The notes under the pieces were generated by a model, which saw nothing but the letters and a program-made list of their open reading frames with translations, searched no databases and was not told the DNA's origin. A stretch of 64,000 bases of DNA from Fibrobacterota bacterium (lineage in GTDB: Bacteria; Fibrobacterota; Chitinivibrionia; Chitinivibrionales; Chitinispirillaceae). Both the position numbers and the translations under genes were made by a program. Each line of letters starts with the position of its first letter. Position 1 is the first letter of the stretch. Shown here one piece after another: positions 26,460 through 35,363 of this stretch. Where the stretch lies: contig JAEYNR010000044.1 of NCBI GenBank assembly GCA_023412475.1, positions 26,873-90,872 on the forward strand, written 5' to 3'.

Positions 26460-27797
26460 ATGTCAAAACGGATCGAAGAATTAAAACTGCGTTGTATCTA
26501 TCCCTATTTCCAGAAATTTCTTCAGGGACACCAGGAGCTTGATACTCATTTAAAAAAATATCTGGTCGGTAATTACACTATGCCCCCTTCTCTGGCTCTT
26601 CCAATCATTGCAGCCCTTACTCCTCCGGAGGTGGAATTCAACCTTACCGATGATAACATCCACCAACCGTTGGATTATGATGAAAAAGTTGATCTGGTAG
26701 CGATAAGTTTTTTTACTCCACAGGCTCAGCGGGCTTACACGATCGCCGATGAGTACCGCAAGAGAAAAACGAAAGTTATTCTTGGTGGAATTCACCCCTC
26801 CTCCGCTCCCCAGGAAGCACTTCAGCATGCAGATGCCATTTGCATTGGTGAGGTAGAGCCGGTGTGGCATCAGATACTGGAGGATTGTGCAAAAGGAGAA
26901 CTCAAAAGAATTTACCAGGCAACCGAAGATTATTCACTTTCTGAATTTCCTATACCTAAACGGGACATATTCCCCAGAGATGTATACAAATGGGATGCTC
27001 ACCTGGTGCTGACCACCCGAGGATGCAGTGTCAAATGTGGAGGCTGTCCAATACCCAACAAAGAGGGTACCCACGTGCGGCTGCGTCCGGTAAATAATAT
27101 CATTGAAGATATAAAGAGCATGCCTTATAGGGAGTTTTATTTTGTAGATGATACAATAATGCTTCCAGGTAAAAAGTACACCAATTTTCTTCTGAAAATA
27201 ATGGAGAGAACAGAGGAGCTGGATGTAAAAATCTTTCTGGCTTCAACCATGATGATGCTTCCTGATCCGGAATTTTATCGCAAGCTAAATAAAGGCGGTG
27301 CCTGCTCAATGTATACCATTTTTGGCTTTGACCGGATTTCCAGAAAACTTTTAAGTTCCGATTGTACCGCTGCAGAGTGGCAGGAAGGAATCGATCTGGT
27401 CAGGATGAATGAAGATGCTGGTGTACACTTTTTTGCTTCTTTCGGCATAGGCTTTGACGACCAGGATAAAGGTGTCTTTGACCGGATACTTAAATTCAGT
27501 GAAGATAGCGGGATCGACCTGGCAGAATTCTATATCATCACTCCTTTCCCTGGCACTCCACTTGGGGAGCAGATGACTCAGGAGAACAGAATTCTTCACA
27601 GAAACTACTCCTGCTGGAATCATGGCAACATTGTCTTCAAACCCAAAAATTTTACAGAACAAGAGCTCATGGATGGATTTTATTACTTGTGGAAATCCTT
27701 TTACAAAAACAAAGGACACAAAGAAACACTCCGGTCTTTCACCCTCAACCAGGCCGCTTTAACAAATGACAAGCAAGGTGATCATGAGTCTCAGTAA
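26460..27797 (+). CDS. B12-binding-domain radical SAM enzyme
   Basis: 445 residues from the ATG at 26460, which has AAGGA 5 bases upstream; an in-frame ATG two codons earlier overlaps that site. The N-terminal ~145 residues resemble a cobalamin-binding Rossmann domain (VDLVAISFFTPQA, VILGGIHPSSAPQEAL, ADAICIGEVEP). The radical SAM core starts at TTRGCSVKCGGCP, giving the CxxxCxxC cluster site. FYFVDDTIM and ITPFPGTPLGEQM are typical of the B12-radical SAM (class B/BchE-like) group. Its stop overlaps the start of an LpxL-like acyltransferase by 14 bases, so the two probably act together. The substrate is unknown. Confidence 0.88.
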   Translation: MSKRIEELKLRCIYPYFQKFLQGHQELDTHLKKYLVGNYTMPPSLALPIIAALTPPEVEFNLTDDNIHQPLDYDEKVDLVAISFFTPQAQRAYTIADEYRKRKTKVILGGIHPSSAPQEALQHADAICIGEVEPVWHQILEDCAKGELKRIYQATEDYSLSEFPIPKRDIFPRDVYKWDAHLVLTTRGCSVKCGGCPIPNKEGTHVRLRPVNNIIEDIKSMPYREFYFVDDTIMLPGKKYTNFLLKIMERTEELDVKIFLASTMMMLPDPEFYRKLNKGGACSMYTIFGFDRISRKLLSSDCTAAEWQEGIDLVRMNEDAGVHFFASFGIGFDDQDKGVFDRILKFSEDSGIDLAEFYIITPFPGTPLGEQMTQENRILHRNYSCWNHGNIVFKPKNFTEQELMDGFYYLWKSFYKNKGHKETLRSFTLNQAALTNDKQGDHESQ

Positions 27798-28662
27798 ATT
27801 TATCCAAACACCTGATCTGCTTAACAACATATCTGGTAAGAGCACATCAGAACTCAAATCTGCAGTGCTTGAAAAGGGGAATCTCTGGTATAAGGAGAAT
27901 CCGGAAGAATCCAGACTCATAGAGAATAACCTTAATTTACTGGGTCTTCCAGCAACTCCACAGTTGATTGATAAAATCCGGCACCATGTGATACTTCACT
28001 ACTATGAAAAGCTGCTTCCTTTGTGCGGCGGTCCGGATTTTTACTTCAACTTTCTGCAAAATCAGATAAGCTGTCAGGACACCTGTGAGAAACTTAAAAG
28101 CTCGATCGATGCAGGCAAAGGAGTTTTACTTTCGATAGCTCATTTTGGAGCAGTCGAATTTCTTACCCCAGTTCTTGCCGCATCAAAGCTTCCCTTGAAT
28201 GCAGTACTGCGATTCTCAACAGAACAGTTCTCAAAAATCGCCCACGAAAGGGCTCAGGCGCTGGAAAAGAGCGGTCTCTTCGGACCGATCCATTTTATCG
28301 AAATTGGCAAACCCGGGACATCTGCTGCCTTGGAGATGGCAGCTGCATTGCGGAAAAAAGAGATACTGGTTTCGGTGTTTGATGAGAGGACCGATTATTC
28401 CAAACCAGTGACACTCTTTGGAAAAAAAGTGTATGGAGGTGCCGGGCTTGACAAGCTTATTTACTTTGCCAATTCAGAAATCGATTGTTTCACTGCGTTT
28501 ATGGTAAGGGAAGATGGCGACCGTTATCAGCTTAAAATCAACTCCATAGATCCCTCAAAAAGCAATGTTGTGCAGCAGATGTATGACCAGCTTAAGGAAA
28601 TTGTAACGACTCACCTTGAGCAGTGGTACTTTGTGCATGAGAAAATTCCATTTGTAGAATAA
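27784..28662 (+). CDS. LpxL/HtrB-like lysophospholipid acyltransferase family protein
   Basis: 292 residues from the ATG at 27784 (AAGGTGATC just before it). The central motif GVLLSIAHFGAVEFLTPVL matches the family's catalytic histidine region (HxGxxE variant of HxxxxD/E). A later VFDERTDYSKPVTLFGKKV fits the second conserved block. Unlike classical LpxL it lacks an obvious N-terminal membrane anchor. The overlap with the radical SAM gene suggests co-translation, perhaps in modification of a lipid or acylated metabolite. That role is inference. Confidence 0.75.
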   Translation: MSLSKFIQTPDLLNNISGKSTSELKSAVLEKGNLWYKENPEESRLIENNLNLLGLPATPQLIDKIRHHVILHYYEKLLPLCGGPDFYFNFLQNQISCQDTCEKLKSSIDAGKGVLLSIAHFGAVEFLTPVLAASKLPLNAVLRFSTEQFSKIAHERAQALEKSGLFGPIHFIEIGKPGTSAALEMAAALRKKEILVSVFDERTDYSKPVTLFGKKVYGGAGLDKLIYFANSEIDCFTAFMVREDGDRYQLKINSIDPSKSNVVQQMYDQLKEIVTTHLEQWYFVHEKIPFVE

Positions 28663-28666
28663 AATT

Positions 28667-28694
28667 GCCTGGGGATAAAAATCCTTGGGCTTTA
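28667..28694 (+). terminator. Terminator after the acyltransferase gene
   Basis: GCCTGGGGAT (28667-28676) pairs with ATCCTTGGGC (28681-28690), three pairs being G-U, around an AAAA loop, followed by TTTAAAT. It starts 5 bases after the stop codon. Confidence 0.6.
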
Positions 28695-28949
28695 AATAAA
28701 AGTTTCAATCGGTAGCTCTTGAAACAAACATCTGGTATGAAATCAGAAACAATTTTGAAAAATAGTATTCTATAGAAAAGATCTTTAACAATCATCATTC
28801 TTTTTCATTTGAGTATCTCTTATATAAATGAATAGTTACCATTACTTTTAGCAAACCCAACACACCATTTCTCCAAGACACTTCAGTTCGGAATGCCTTT
28901 TGCTCTTCAAATATTTGGCAGATAGAAACCACATTTGAGGGGCAAAGCC

Positions 28950-30872
28950 ATGTCAAAAGAAATCCCTGAACTTCCGAAGACAGCCGAACCCAAGATTTCG
29001 ATTTGGCGATTTCTTTTGTGGGGAGTGATTCTGACGGTTCTTTTTTCCTATTTTTTCTCTTCAATTAATACTAGTGGGCAGGTAGAGCTAGCCTATTCGG
29101 CATTTAAAGAGCAGCTCAGAAGCAAAAATATTGCTGAGGTATTTTTCAAGGGAACCCGTATTCAGGGAAAATTCCGGGAAGGATATCGAGTTAAGGGCCT
29201 TCAGAGCAACCTGGCTGATTCAATCACCTATCAGAACTTTATTACCACCATGCCTCAATTGGAGGATCCCACACTGATGGGGATGTTAGAAGCAAACCGG
29301 GTGACAATTAAAGCCGAAGACAAGGAGGCATCATCCTGGTGGATGAGTATACTGGTGCTTTTATTTCCATGGCTTCTTTTGCTGGGATATTTTCTTTATG
29401 CCGGCAAGAAGTTATCCAGCCAGATGAGAGGGATGCCAGGGACTTCCATTTTCGGGATTGGTAAATCCAGGGCAAAGCGGTTTCGTAAGGAGATGTGTGC
29501 AACACGTTATCAGAATGTGGCCGGGCTCTCCAATGCCAAAAAGGACCTTCAGGAGATCGTGGAGTATCTGAAAGATCCGGCGCGGTTTGCTCGTCTGGGT
29601 GCAACTATCCCAAAAGGGGTATTATTGATGGGACCTCCGGGCACCGGAAAGACTCTACTGGCCAGAGCAACTGCAGGTGAAGCGGGGGTCCCTTTTTTCA
29701 GTACCAGCGGTTCGGAATTTATAGAAATGTTTGTAGGAGTGGGTGCCTCAAGGGTGAGGGATATGTTTGAGATTGCAAAGAAAGAGTCTCCTGCTATCAT
29801 TTTCATAGACGAGCTGGATTCTGTGGGCCGGGTGAGGGGTGCTGGACTGGGGGGCAGTCATGATGAGCGGGAGCAGACATTAAACCAGATACTTACAGAG
29901 ATGGATGGATTTGAGCCACACGAATCAGTGGTAGTTATTGCGGCCACTAATCGGCCCGATGTGCTTGATCCTGCACTAACCAGGCCTGGTCGTTTTGATC
30001 GCCAAATCACCCTTGATCTCCCACAGAAGAATGCAAGAATAGAAATCCTCAAAATTCATGCACGGAATGTGCCTACCGATGAATCCGTACTGTTAGAAAA
30101 CGTAGCATCCCGAACTGTGGGGTTCTCTGGGGCAGATTTGAGAAACCTGGTAAATGAAGCCGCGCTTCTGGCTGGCCGAAAAAATAAAAACATCGTGGAT
30201 ATTCACGATTTTGAAGAGGCTCAAGATAAGATTCTTCTTGGTGCAGAGCGTGAGGACAAACTGGAGCCCAAAGAGCAGGAGGTGGTGGCTTATCATGAGG
30301 CAGGTCATGCTCTGGTGGCAAAGCTGCTTCCAGAAACCGATCCTGTTCAGAAAGTCACCATAATTGCCCGGGGAAGAGCACTGGGAGCTACCGAACAGAT
30401 TCCAGATATGGATCGTCACAATTTCACCAGTAAATATCTTCTGGCCCGAATTGCGGTTGCTTTAGGTGGAAGAGCCTCTGAGAAGCTGGTCTATAATGAG
30501 ATGACCAATGGGGCCGCAGAAGACCTCAAGCAGATAACAAATCTGGCCCGTAAGATGGTGTGTCAATGGGGAATGAGTGAAAAACTGGGTCCTACAACTT
30601 TCAATCATGGAGAGGAGCATCCGTTTCTGGGCAGGGAATTGTCTCAGAACAGGGATTTTAGTGAAGTAACCGCACGTATTATCGATGAAGAAGTCCGCAG
30701 GATTATCCTTGAACAGGAGCAACGCGCAGTGGATCTGCTGACATATAATCGTGACAAACTCGATATTCTGGCAACAGCTTTACTGCAATATGAAACTCTG
30801 GAAAACAACGATATCGATCGTATACTAGGTTATAGTAATCACAATTATTCTCAAAACCAGAGTACTTCTTAG
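28950..30872 (+). CDS. ftsH: ATP-dependent zinc metalloprotease FtsH
   Basis: Membrane-anchored AAA protease that degrades misfolded membrane and short-lived regulatory proteins. 640 residues from the ATG at 28950 (GAGGGG upstream); a TTG at 28935 is an alternative. Two membrane helices (about 20-40 and 130-150) bracket a short periplasmic part. The AAA module has Walker A GPPGTGKT, Walker B IIFIDELD and SRH ATNRPDVLDPALTRPGRFDR. The protease domain has HEAGH. The region after it (ALGATEQIPDMDRHNFT) is somewhat divergent, and the C-terminal tail ends in an Asn/Ser/Gln-rich stretch. Confidence 0.96.
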   Translation: MSKEIPELPKTAEPKISIWRFLLWGVILTVLFSYFFSSINTSGQVELAYSAFKEQLRSKNIAEVFFKGTRIQGKFREGYRVKGLQSNLADSITYQNFITTMPQLEDPTLMGMLEANRVTIKAEDKEASSWWMSILVLLFPWLLLLGYFLYAGKKLSSQMRGMPGTSIFGIGKSRAKRFRKEMCATRYQNVAGLSNAKKDLQEIVEYLKDPARFARLGATIPKGVLLMGPPGTGKTLLARATAGEAGVPFFSTSGSEFIEMFVGVGASRVRDMFEIAKKESPAIIFIDELDSVGRVRGAGLGGSHDEREQTLNQILTEMDGFEPHESVVVIAATNRPDVLDPALTRPGRFDRQITLDLPQKNARIEILKIHARNVPTDESVLLENVASRTVGFSGADLRNLVNEAALLAGRKNKNIVDIHDFEEAQDKILLGAEREDKLEPKEQEVVAYHEAGHALVAKLLPETDPVQKVTIIARGRALGATEQIPDMDRHNFTSKYLLARIAVALGGRASEKLVYNEMTNGAAEDLKQITNLARKMVCQWGMSEKLGPTTFNHGEEHPFLGRELSQNRDFSEVTARIIDEEVRRIILEQEQRAVDLLTYNRDKLDILATALLQYETLENNDIDRILGYSNHNYSQNQSTS

Positions 30873-30900
30873 CAGCTAAGTGCAGATCCGATAATACAGA

Positions 30901-31446
30901 TCAGAATGGTGATCCTATCTCCTTCAAAAAAGAGAGCGAAGCATCTTTTTTGGATAGAACAGGATCATTGACCGGCCACTTAACTGCCAGGGTTGGATCA
31001 TCCCACCTGATACCACTGTCACATTGGGGAGCATACAGATTGTCCACCTTGTACTGCACCTCAGTTCCGGGGCAGAGTGTACAGAACCCGTGCGCAAAGC
31101 CCTGAGGTACAAATAACATCAGATAGTTTTTCTCGGTCAACTCGAAACTTTTCCACATACCATAAGTGGATGAATTTTTCCGCAGGTCTACGGCTACGTC
31201 CAGAACTGCTCCACGGGTGACCCTGACAAGCTTACTCTGGGCAAATGGCGGTTTCTGAAAATGCAGACCGCGGACAACACCGACCTGTTCAGATCTGGAA
31301 TGATTGTCCTGTATAAATTGACAATAAATACCTGCATCAATAAACTTTTTCTGAGAGTAGGATTCCAGAAAAAAACCACGATTATCCACAAATACATCCG
31401 GCTTAATCAGTAACAGCCCTTCGATTTCGTTTTTAAAAATTTCCAT
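30901..31446 (-). CDS. rfbC: dTDP-4-dehydrorhamnose 3,5-epimerase
   Basis: Third step of dTDP-L-rhamnose synthesis. 181 residues from the ATG at 31446, which overlaps the rfbA stop by 14 bases; a GTG two codons earlier is possible. Motifs: DNRGFFLESY, DNHSRSEQVGVVRGLHFQ (with the catalytic-region His), GAVLDVAVDLRKNS and FVPQGFAHGFCTL. It is convergent with ftsH, with only 28 bases between stops. Confidence 0.95.
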   Translation of the reverse strand: MEIFKNEIEGLLLIKPDVFVDNRGFFLESYSQKKFIDAGIYCQFIQDNHSRSEQVGVVRGLHFQKPPFAQSKLVRVTRGAVLDVAVDLRKNSSTYGMWKSFELTEKNYLMLFVPQGFAHGFCTLCPGTEVQYKVDNLYAPQCDSGIRWDDPTLAVKWPVNDPVLSKKDASLSFLKEIGSPF

Positions 31447-32326
31447 TAACACTTTCCGGTTTAAAAACTAAGTCTCTTAGGTATTTACCATAATTGTTCT
31501 TTTGCATAGGCTTTGAAAGTTCCAGCAACTTTTCCTCTGAGATATAACCGCTTCGATAAGCAATCTCTTCCGGGCAACACACCTTCAATCCCTGTCGAGA
31601 TTGAATAGTTTCCACAAATACTGAAGCCTGAAGCATGGCTTCATGAGTTCCGGTGTCAAGCCAGGCAATACCTCTGCCAAGAATGGCAGCATTAAGTTCA
31701 CCTCGGCTAAGATATATTTTGTTAAGATCGGTGATTTCCAGTTCACCTCTAGGGGAGGGTTTTAGTGATGAAGCATACTCCGAGACCAAAGAATCGTAGA
31801 AGTATAGACCTGTGACGGCGTAACTGGATCTGGGTTGAGCCGGTTTTTCCTCAAGGGTCAAAGCTTTGCCAGTACTGTCAAATTCCACAACTCCATAACG
31901 GTGCGGATCATTTACCCGATAGGCAAATACAGTTGCACCTTCGGTGCGTTTGACAGCCTGTTCTAAGTTTTGCGGAAGCCCATGTCCCCAGAAGATATTA
32001 TCTCCCAAAATAAGAGCGACTCTGTCATTGCCTATGAATTCTTTTCCTATAATAAAAGCCTGGGCTAAACCATCTGGTCGGGGTTGTTGGGTATAAGACA
32101 AGGAGATCCCCCATTGGGACCCATCACCCAGAAGTTTCTGAAAACTGGATGCATCCTCTGGTGTAGTGATGAGCAGAATATCCCTGATTCCGGCAAGCAT
32201 TAAAATGGATAAAGGATAATAGATCATTGGCTTATCATAAATGGGCATCAGTTGTTTGCTGACCGCTATTGTTGCCGGATATAATCTGGTTCCAGATCCC
32301 CCGGCAAGTATTATACCTTTTACCAT
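31433..32326 (-). CDS. rfbA: Glucose-1-phosphate thymidylyltransferase
   Basis: Makes dTDP-glucose, the first step toward dTDP-rhamnose. 297 residues with the nucleotidyltransferase start GIILAGGSGTRLYP, the KQLMPIYDKPMIYYPLS block, LGDNIFWG and WLDTGTHEAML near the end. It is coupled to rfbC; rfbB and rfbD are not in the window, so the pathway must be completed elsewhere. Confidence 0.96.
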   Translation of the reverse strand: MVKGIILAGGSGTRLYPATIAVSKQLMPIYDKPMIYYPLSILMLAGIRDILLITTPEDASSFQKLLGDGSQWGISLSYTQQPRPDGLAQAFIIGKEFIGNDRVALILGDNIFWGHGLPQNLEQAVKRTEGATVFAYRVNDPHRYGVVEFDSTGKALTLEEKPAQPRSSYAVTGLYFYDSLVSEYASSLKPSPRGELEITDLNKIYLSRGELNAAILGRGIAWLDTGTHEAMLQASVFVETIQSRQGLKVCCPEEIAYRSGYISEEKLLELSKPMQKNNYGKYLRDLVFKPESVNGNF

Positions 32327-32513
32327 AGATCTCCTTTGATTCTAAAAAATTTAAATATAGTTTTTTGTAATTGCTCTGTTATGAATTTCACCAGCAATAA
32401 GATCCATCGCAAATGCGTAAGTGCTTAACTATGTGCATCGCAGCAAAAGGATAGGAGATGATCCATTCTTAATCTGCTCAATAATCAAGACTATCCTGAA
32501 ATAAAACTGTAAA

Positions 32514-33626
32514 TCACTTGTATGGAAACTTCTCCCAGGCTTCATCGACAAACGTCTTGAACTCCTGTTCAAACCGTGAACGGGGAAAACGTTCAGCATT
32601 TTTGCGAATTGTGTAAGGATCAAAACTGTCTTCAACCGCTAAAAATTTTCTGATAGTCTCTACCAGGCAAGCCGGATCCTGCTTATAAAAAAACATACCG
32701 GTCTTCCCCTCAATTACTGTCTCAAGAGCCCCTCCCCGGCCAAACGCAATCACCGGTAGCCCTGAGGCCTGTGCCTCCACATTCACAATACCAAAATCCT
32801 CTTCTGCAGAAAAAACAAAAGCCCTGGCTTTACTCAGTAATTCTTCTACTTTCTGAGGCGGCTGCTGGCCTAAAAACGTGATAGTTGGCCCGGCAATACT
32901 TTTCAGCATCCCCTTACTGGGCCCCTCTCCAATAATTACCAAAGGAAGTTTAAGTTCATTAAAGGCCTGTATTATTACATCCAGCCGCTTATATGACACC
33001 AGCCTTGAAACAGTAATAAAATAGTTATCCCGTTTTTCACTGATAAAAAACCGTTCTACATCTACCGGCGGGTAAATAACTTTGGCCTGACGGTTGTAAC
33101 ATTTCCAGATCCGGTGGGCAATGTAATTGGAATTGGCCACAAATTCATTGACCCTGTTGGCAGAGATCACATCCCAAATTCGTATATAGTGAAGAATCAT
33201 TCTGGTGATAAAACTCTTTATTCCGCCTCTTAAGCCTGCTGCCTCTAGATACTCGAAAGTAAGATCCCAGACATAGCGCATCGGGGAGTGACAATAACAG
33301 ATATGAAGCTGATCAGAGGCATTAAGCACACCCTTGGCAACTGCATAAGATGAGGAGATTATGATCTTGTATTCGCGTAAATCAAACTGTTCCACTGCCA
33401 TGGGAAAAAGTGGAAGAAAAAACCGGTGATGTTTTCTGGCCAGAGGAAACCGCTGAAGAAGTGAAGTCTTTATCGTCTCAGATTCATAAATAGTACCCCT
33501 TATCTGATCCGGATCATGAAACAGAGTATGGATAGTACCTGGGTATAGTTTGTATATTGACTGCAGTACACTCTCAGCTCCGGCTAAGGTTACCAGCCAT
33601 TCATGAATGATAGCACTTTTTACCAT
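32514..33626 (-). CDS. GT4-family glycosyltransferase
   Basis: 370 residues in the GT-B fold. The N-terminal half contains HICYCHSPMRYVWDL, typical of mannosyltransferase-like GT4 enzymes of polysaccharide loci. The C-terminal nucleotide-sugar-binding half has FITVSRLVSYKRLDVII, LVIIGEGPSKGML and the E-x7-E region FSAEEDFGIVNVEAQASGLPVIA. It lies upstream of rfbA-rfbC on the same strand, with a 187-base gap, so it probably belongs to the same cell-surface glycan pathway. Donor and acceptor are unknown. Confidence 0.9.
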   Translation of the reverse strand: MVKSAIIHEWLVTLAGAESVLQSIYKLYPGTIHTLFHDPDQIRGTIYESETIKTSLLQRFPLARKHHRFFLPLFPMAVEQFDLREYKIIISSSYAVAKGVLNASDQLHICYCHSPMRYVWDLTFEYLEAAGLRGGIKSFITRMILHYIRIWDVISANRVNEFVANSNYIAHRIWKCYNRQAKVIYPPVDVERFFISEKRDNYFITVSRLVSYKRLDVIIQAFNELKLPLVIIGEGPSKGMLKSIAGPTITFLGQQPPQKVEELLSKARAFVFSAEEDFGIVNVEAQASGLPVIAFGRGGALETVIEGKTGMFFYKQDPACLVETIRKFLAVEDSFDPYTIRKNAERFPRSRFEQEFKTFVDEAWEKFPYK

Positions 33627-33888
33627 AGCCCAATTGTATAATGATGCATTATTAGCTGCTATAAGAAATTGGATTTAAACAGGTATGCAACCAAAGTGGT
33701 CAGGATCATTGAAAGATGAGGGCATTAGCAGAAGTCATTATTCTAATAAAAGATGGCCAGCTTGCAAGTTGGTATCTGATTCAGGGCGGGGTTTGGGGCT
33801 TATCGATAAACCAGTGAAGTAGAGACCTTTTTCATACAAACTCATCTCCCTCTCTGAGAGCTCCATTATTCTATTTGACAGCTTTTGT

Positions 33889-34065
33889 TTATAAGTCTCC
33901 TGTTATATTTCTATCCTTTTTTAATATTCTCTCAAACAGGTTATCTCCATTTTCTAAACGCATCTTTACTCTGAAGTCAAGCTTTTCATAGTAAATTTCT
34001 ACATGGCTTGATAAATACAATCGCTTATACCCCATTTTTTCTGCAATCTCTTCAATCCTTCTATC
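33889..34065 (-). pseudogene. GNAT acetyltransferase, C-terminal fragment
   Basis: Directly after the MetF-like gene one minus-strand frame reads RRIEEIAEKMGYKRLYLSSH, then YYEKLDFR and a charged tail ending at 33889. This matches the C-terminal half of GNAT acetyltransferases (GY..LYLS...YEKxGF). The acetyl-CoA-binding motif (QxxGxG) that should precede it is absent; the frame begins inside the end of the upstream gene. An internal ATG (KMGY) exists, but a fragment is the simplest reading. Confidence 0.55.
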
Positions 34066-34804
34066 TTAAAACATCCTTCAAATACTGAATTGGTTCGGTT
34101 CGAATTGGCATAAAGTAAACATTTGTATTATTGTCTTTTGCTTTATTTAAAATCGTTCTCCCTAAATCGACATTACTTGAATAGCTTAAACTGAATTCTT
34201 TCGGGAACAGTGCTTCATTCTTACTTTCCCAATACGATTTGCTTTTTTCACTGGTCACCGGACAAATTCCCCAGTAAACACATAGATCTTCTAAATGTTC
34301 CATGTAAATTTCGAGTAACCTGATATCAAAAAACGGTTGTGTGAAAAAACCATCCACTCCGGCTTCTAACTTGTCTTTCACATAATCTATTTCTTTACTC
34401 AAACTAGACCGGTATTGATCGATTGCTGAAAATACTTTTAATTGAGGCATTTCTTTTTTTAAAACGCGTATCAGTTCTAAACTTGTATTTCTATAAACTT
34501 TTTTTGACATATCTTGTGGTTTATCACCATTTATAACAAGAACATGATTTATTCCTTTATTAATGATTGTTTCAGTGAGTTCAAAACGCTCTCTCAGGTT
34601 AAAATCGATTGAACGTAAATGTGGTATTACTTTTTGAAATATTGGTAGCCCATATTGACAAGCTTCCCAACTCCGAACAGGGAACCTCAATAAATCCGGA
34701 ATGTTTAAGGTATCTATTTCTGGAAACATTTTTTTTGTTTCCAATATTTGAGCTTTTATTTCTTCGTGATTTCTTGGAACAAGCTCAATTGATATTGAGG
34801 TCAT
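34061..34804 (-). CDS. Methylenetetrahydrofolate reductase (MetF)-like protein
   Basis: 247 residues from the ATG at 34804, which has a strong AGGAGA site; the upstream in-frame start at 34873 lacks one. SISIELVPRN is equivalent to the MetF SFExFPP start. HVLVINGDKPQ and VDGFFTQPFFD match the FAD- and folate-binding blocks of a shortened MetF-like barrel. It is clearly shorter than classical MetF (about 290 residues). The gene and its flanks are more AT-rich than neighbouring genes, hinting at acquisition. The actual substrate may differ from methylene-THF. Confidence 0.75.
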   Translation of the reverse strand: MTSISIELVPRNHEEIKAQILETKKMFPEIDTLNIPDLLRFPVRSWEACQYGLPIFQKVIPHLRSIDFNLRERFELTETIINKGINHVLVINGDKPQDMSKKVYRNTSLELIRVLKKEMPQLKVFSAIDQYRSSLSKEIDYVKDKLEAGVDGFFTQPFFDIRLLEIYMEHLEDLCVYWGICPVTSEKSKSYWESKNEALFPKEFSLSYSSNVDLGRTILNKAKDNNTNVYFMPIRTEPIQYLKDVLR

Positions 34805-35112
34805 TGAATCTCCTATGAATTTTTCTAATTTTTTCTTAGCTGTGTACTTCTGTCTTGTACGAAAAAATTCCAAAAATATGCATTACTGTTTTTTAGTTGT
34901 GCCAGAGAGGTCTTCATTCGCACTTATTTGCACATTAATATTAACGGAATACATAACAAAAATAAATTGTATTGTTTAATATGAGCAACTGACTATAATA
35001 GTGATGGTAAAAACTGTCGATTTTTATCTGCATTGGAGTCCATTTTGACTTTTTTTACCGGAATATATTGAATGGGGAACTCCAAAAATTCAAATGACTC
35101 TGTGTTTTAATT
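34805..35112. other. AT-rich intergenic, no gene recognised
   Basis: About 300 bases upstream of the MetF-like gene that would hold its promoter; no clear -35/-10 pair, RNA or repeat is identified. Confidence 0.4.
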
Positions 35113-35293
35113 TTAAATCTCCAGCGTCACTCCGTCCCCATCTATATGAAGATTACGTGGGCAAAAATCACTGTTTTAAAAATCCATGGACCCAATCCTG
35201 GAATGCCCTTCGTAAGCCCTCCCTATGATTTGGATAGGAAATTTGTGAGAGAGAGAAACCTCCACTCGGTCCATTTCGCCAACCACCACCCAT
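35113..35293 (-). pseudogene. Frameshifted coding remnant, unknown family
   Basis: Two adjacent minus-strand frames read protein-like sequence. The first starts MGGGWRNGPSGGFSLSQ and continues to WVHGFLK. After a frame change the second reads SDFCPRNLHIDGDGVTLEI and ends at a stop (35113). The whole looks like the C-terminus of a decayed gene. I do not recognise the family, and chance is possible. Confidence 0.3.
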
Positions 35294-35363
35294 GTTATTC
35301 GGAGATTTTCCTCTAAATTTTTAAGAAACTGGTTTTGCTCCGTCCCCAAGCCTCTGAAGAATT

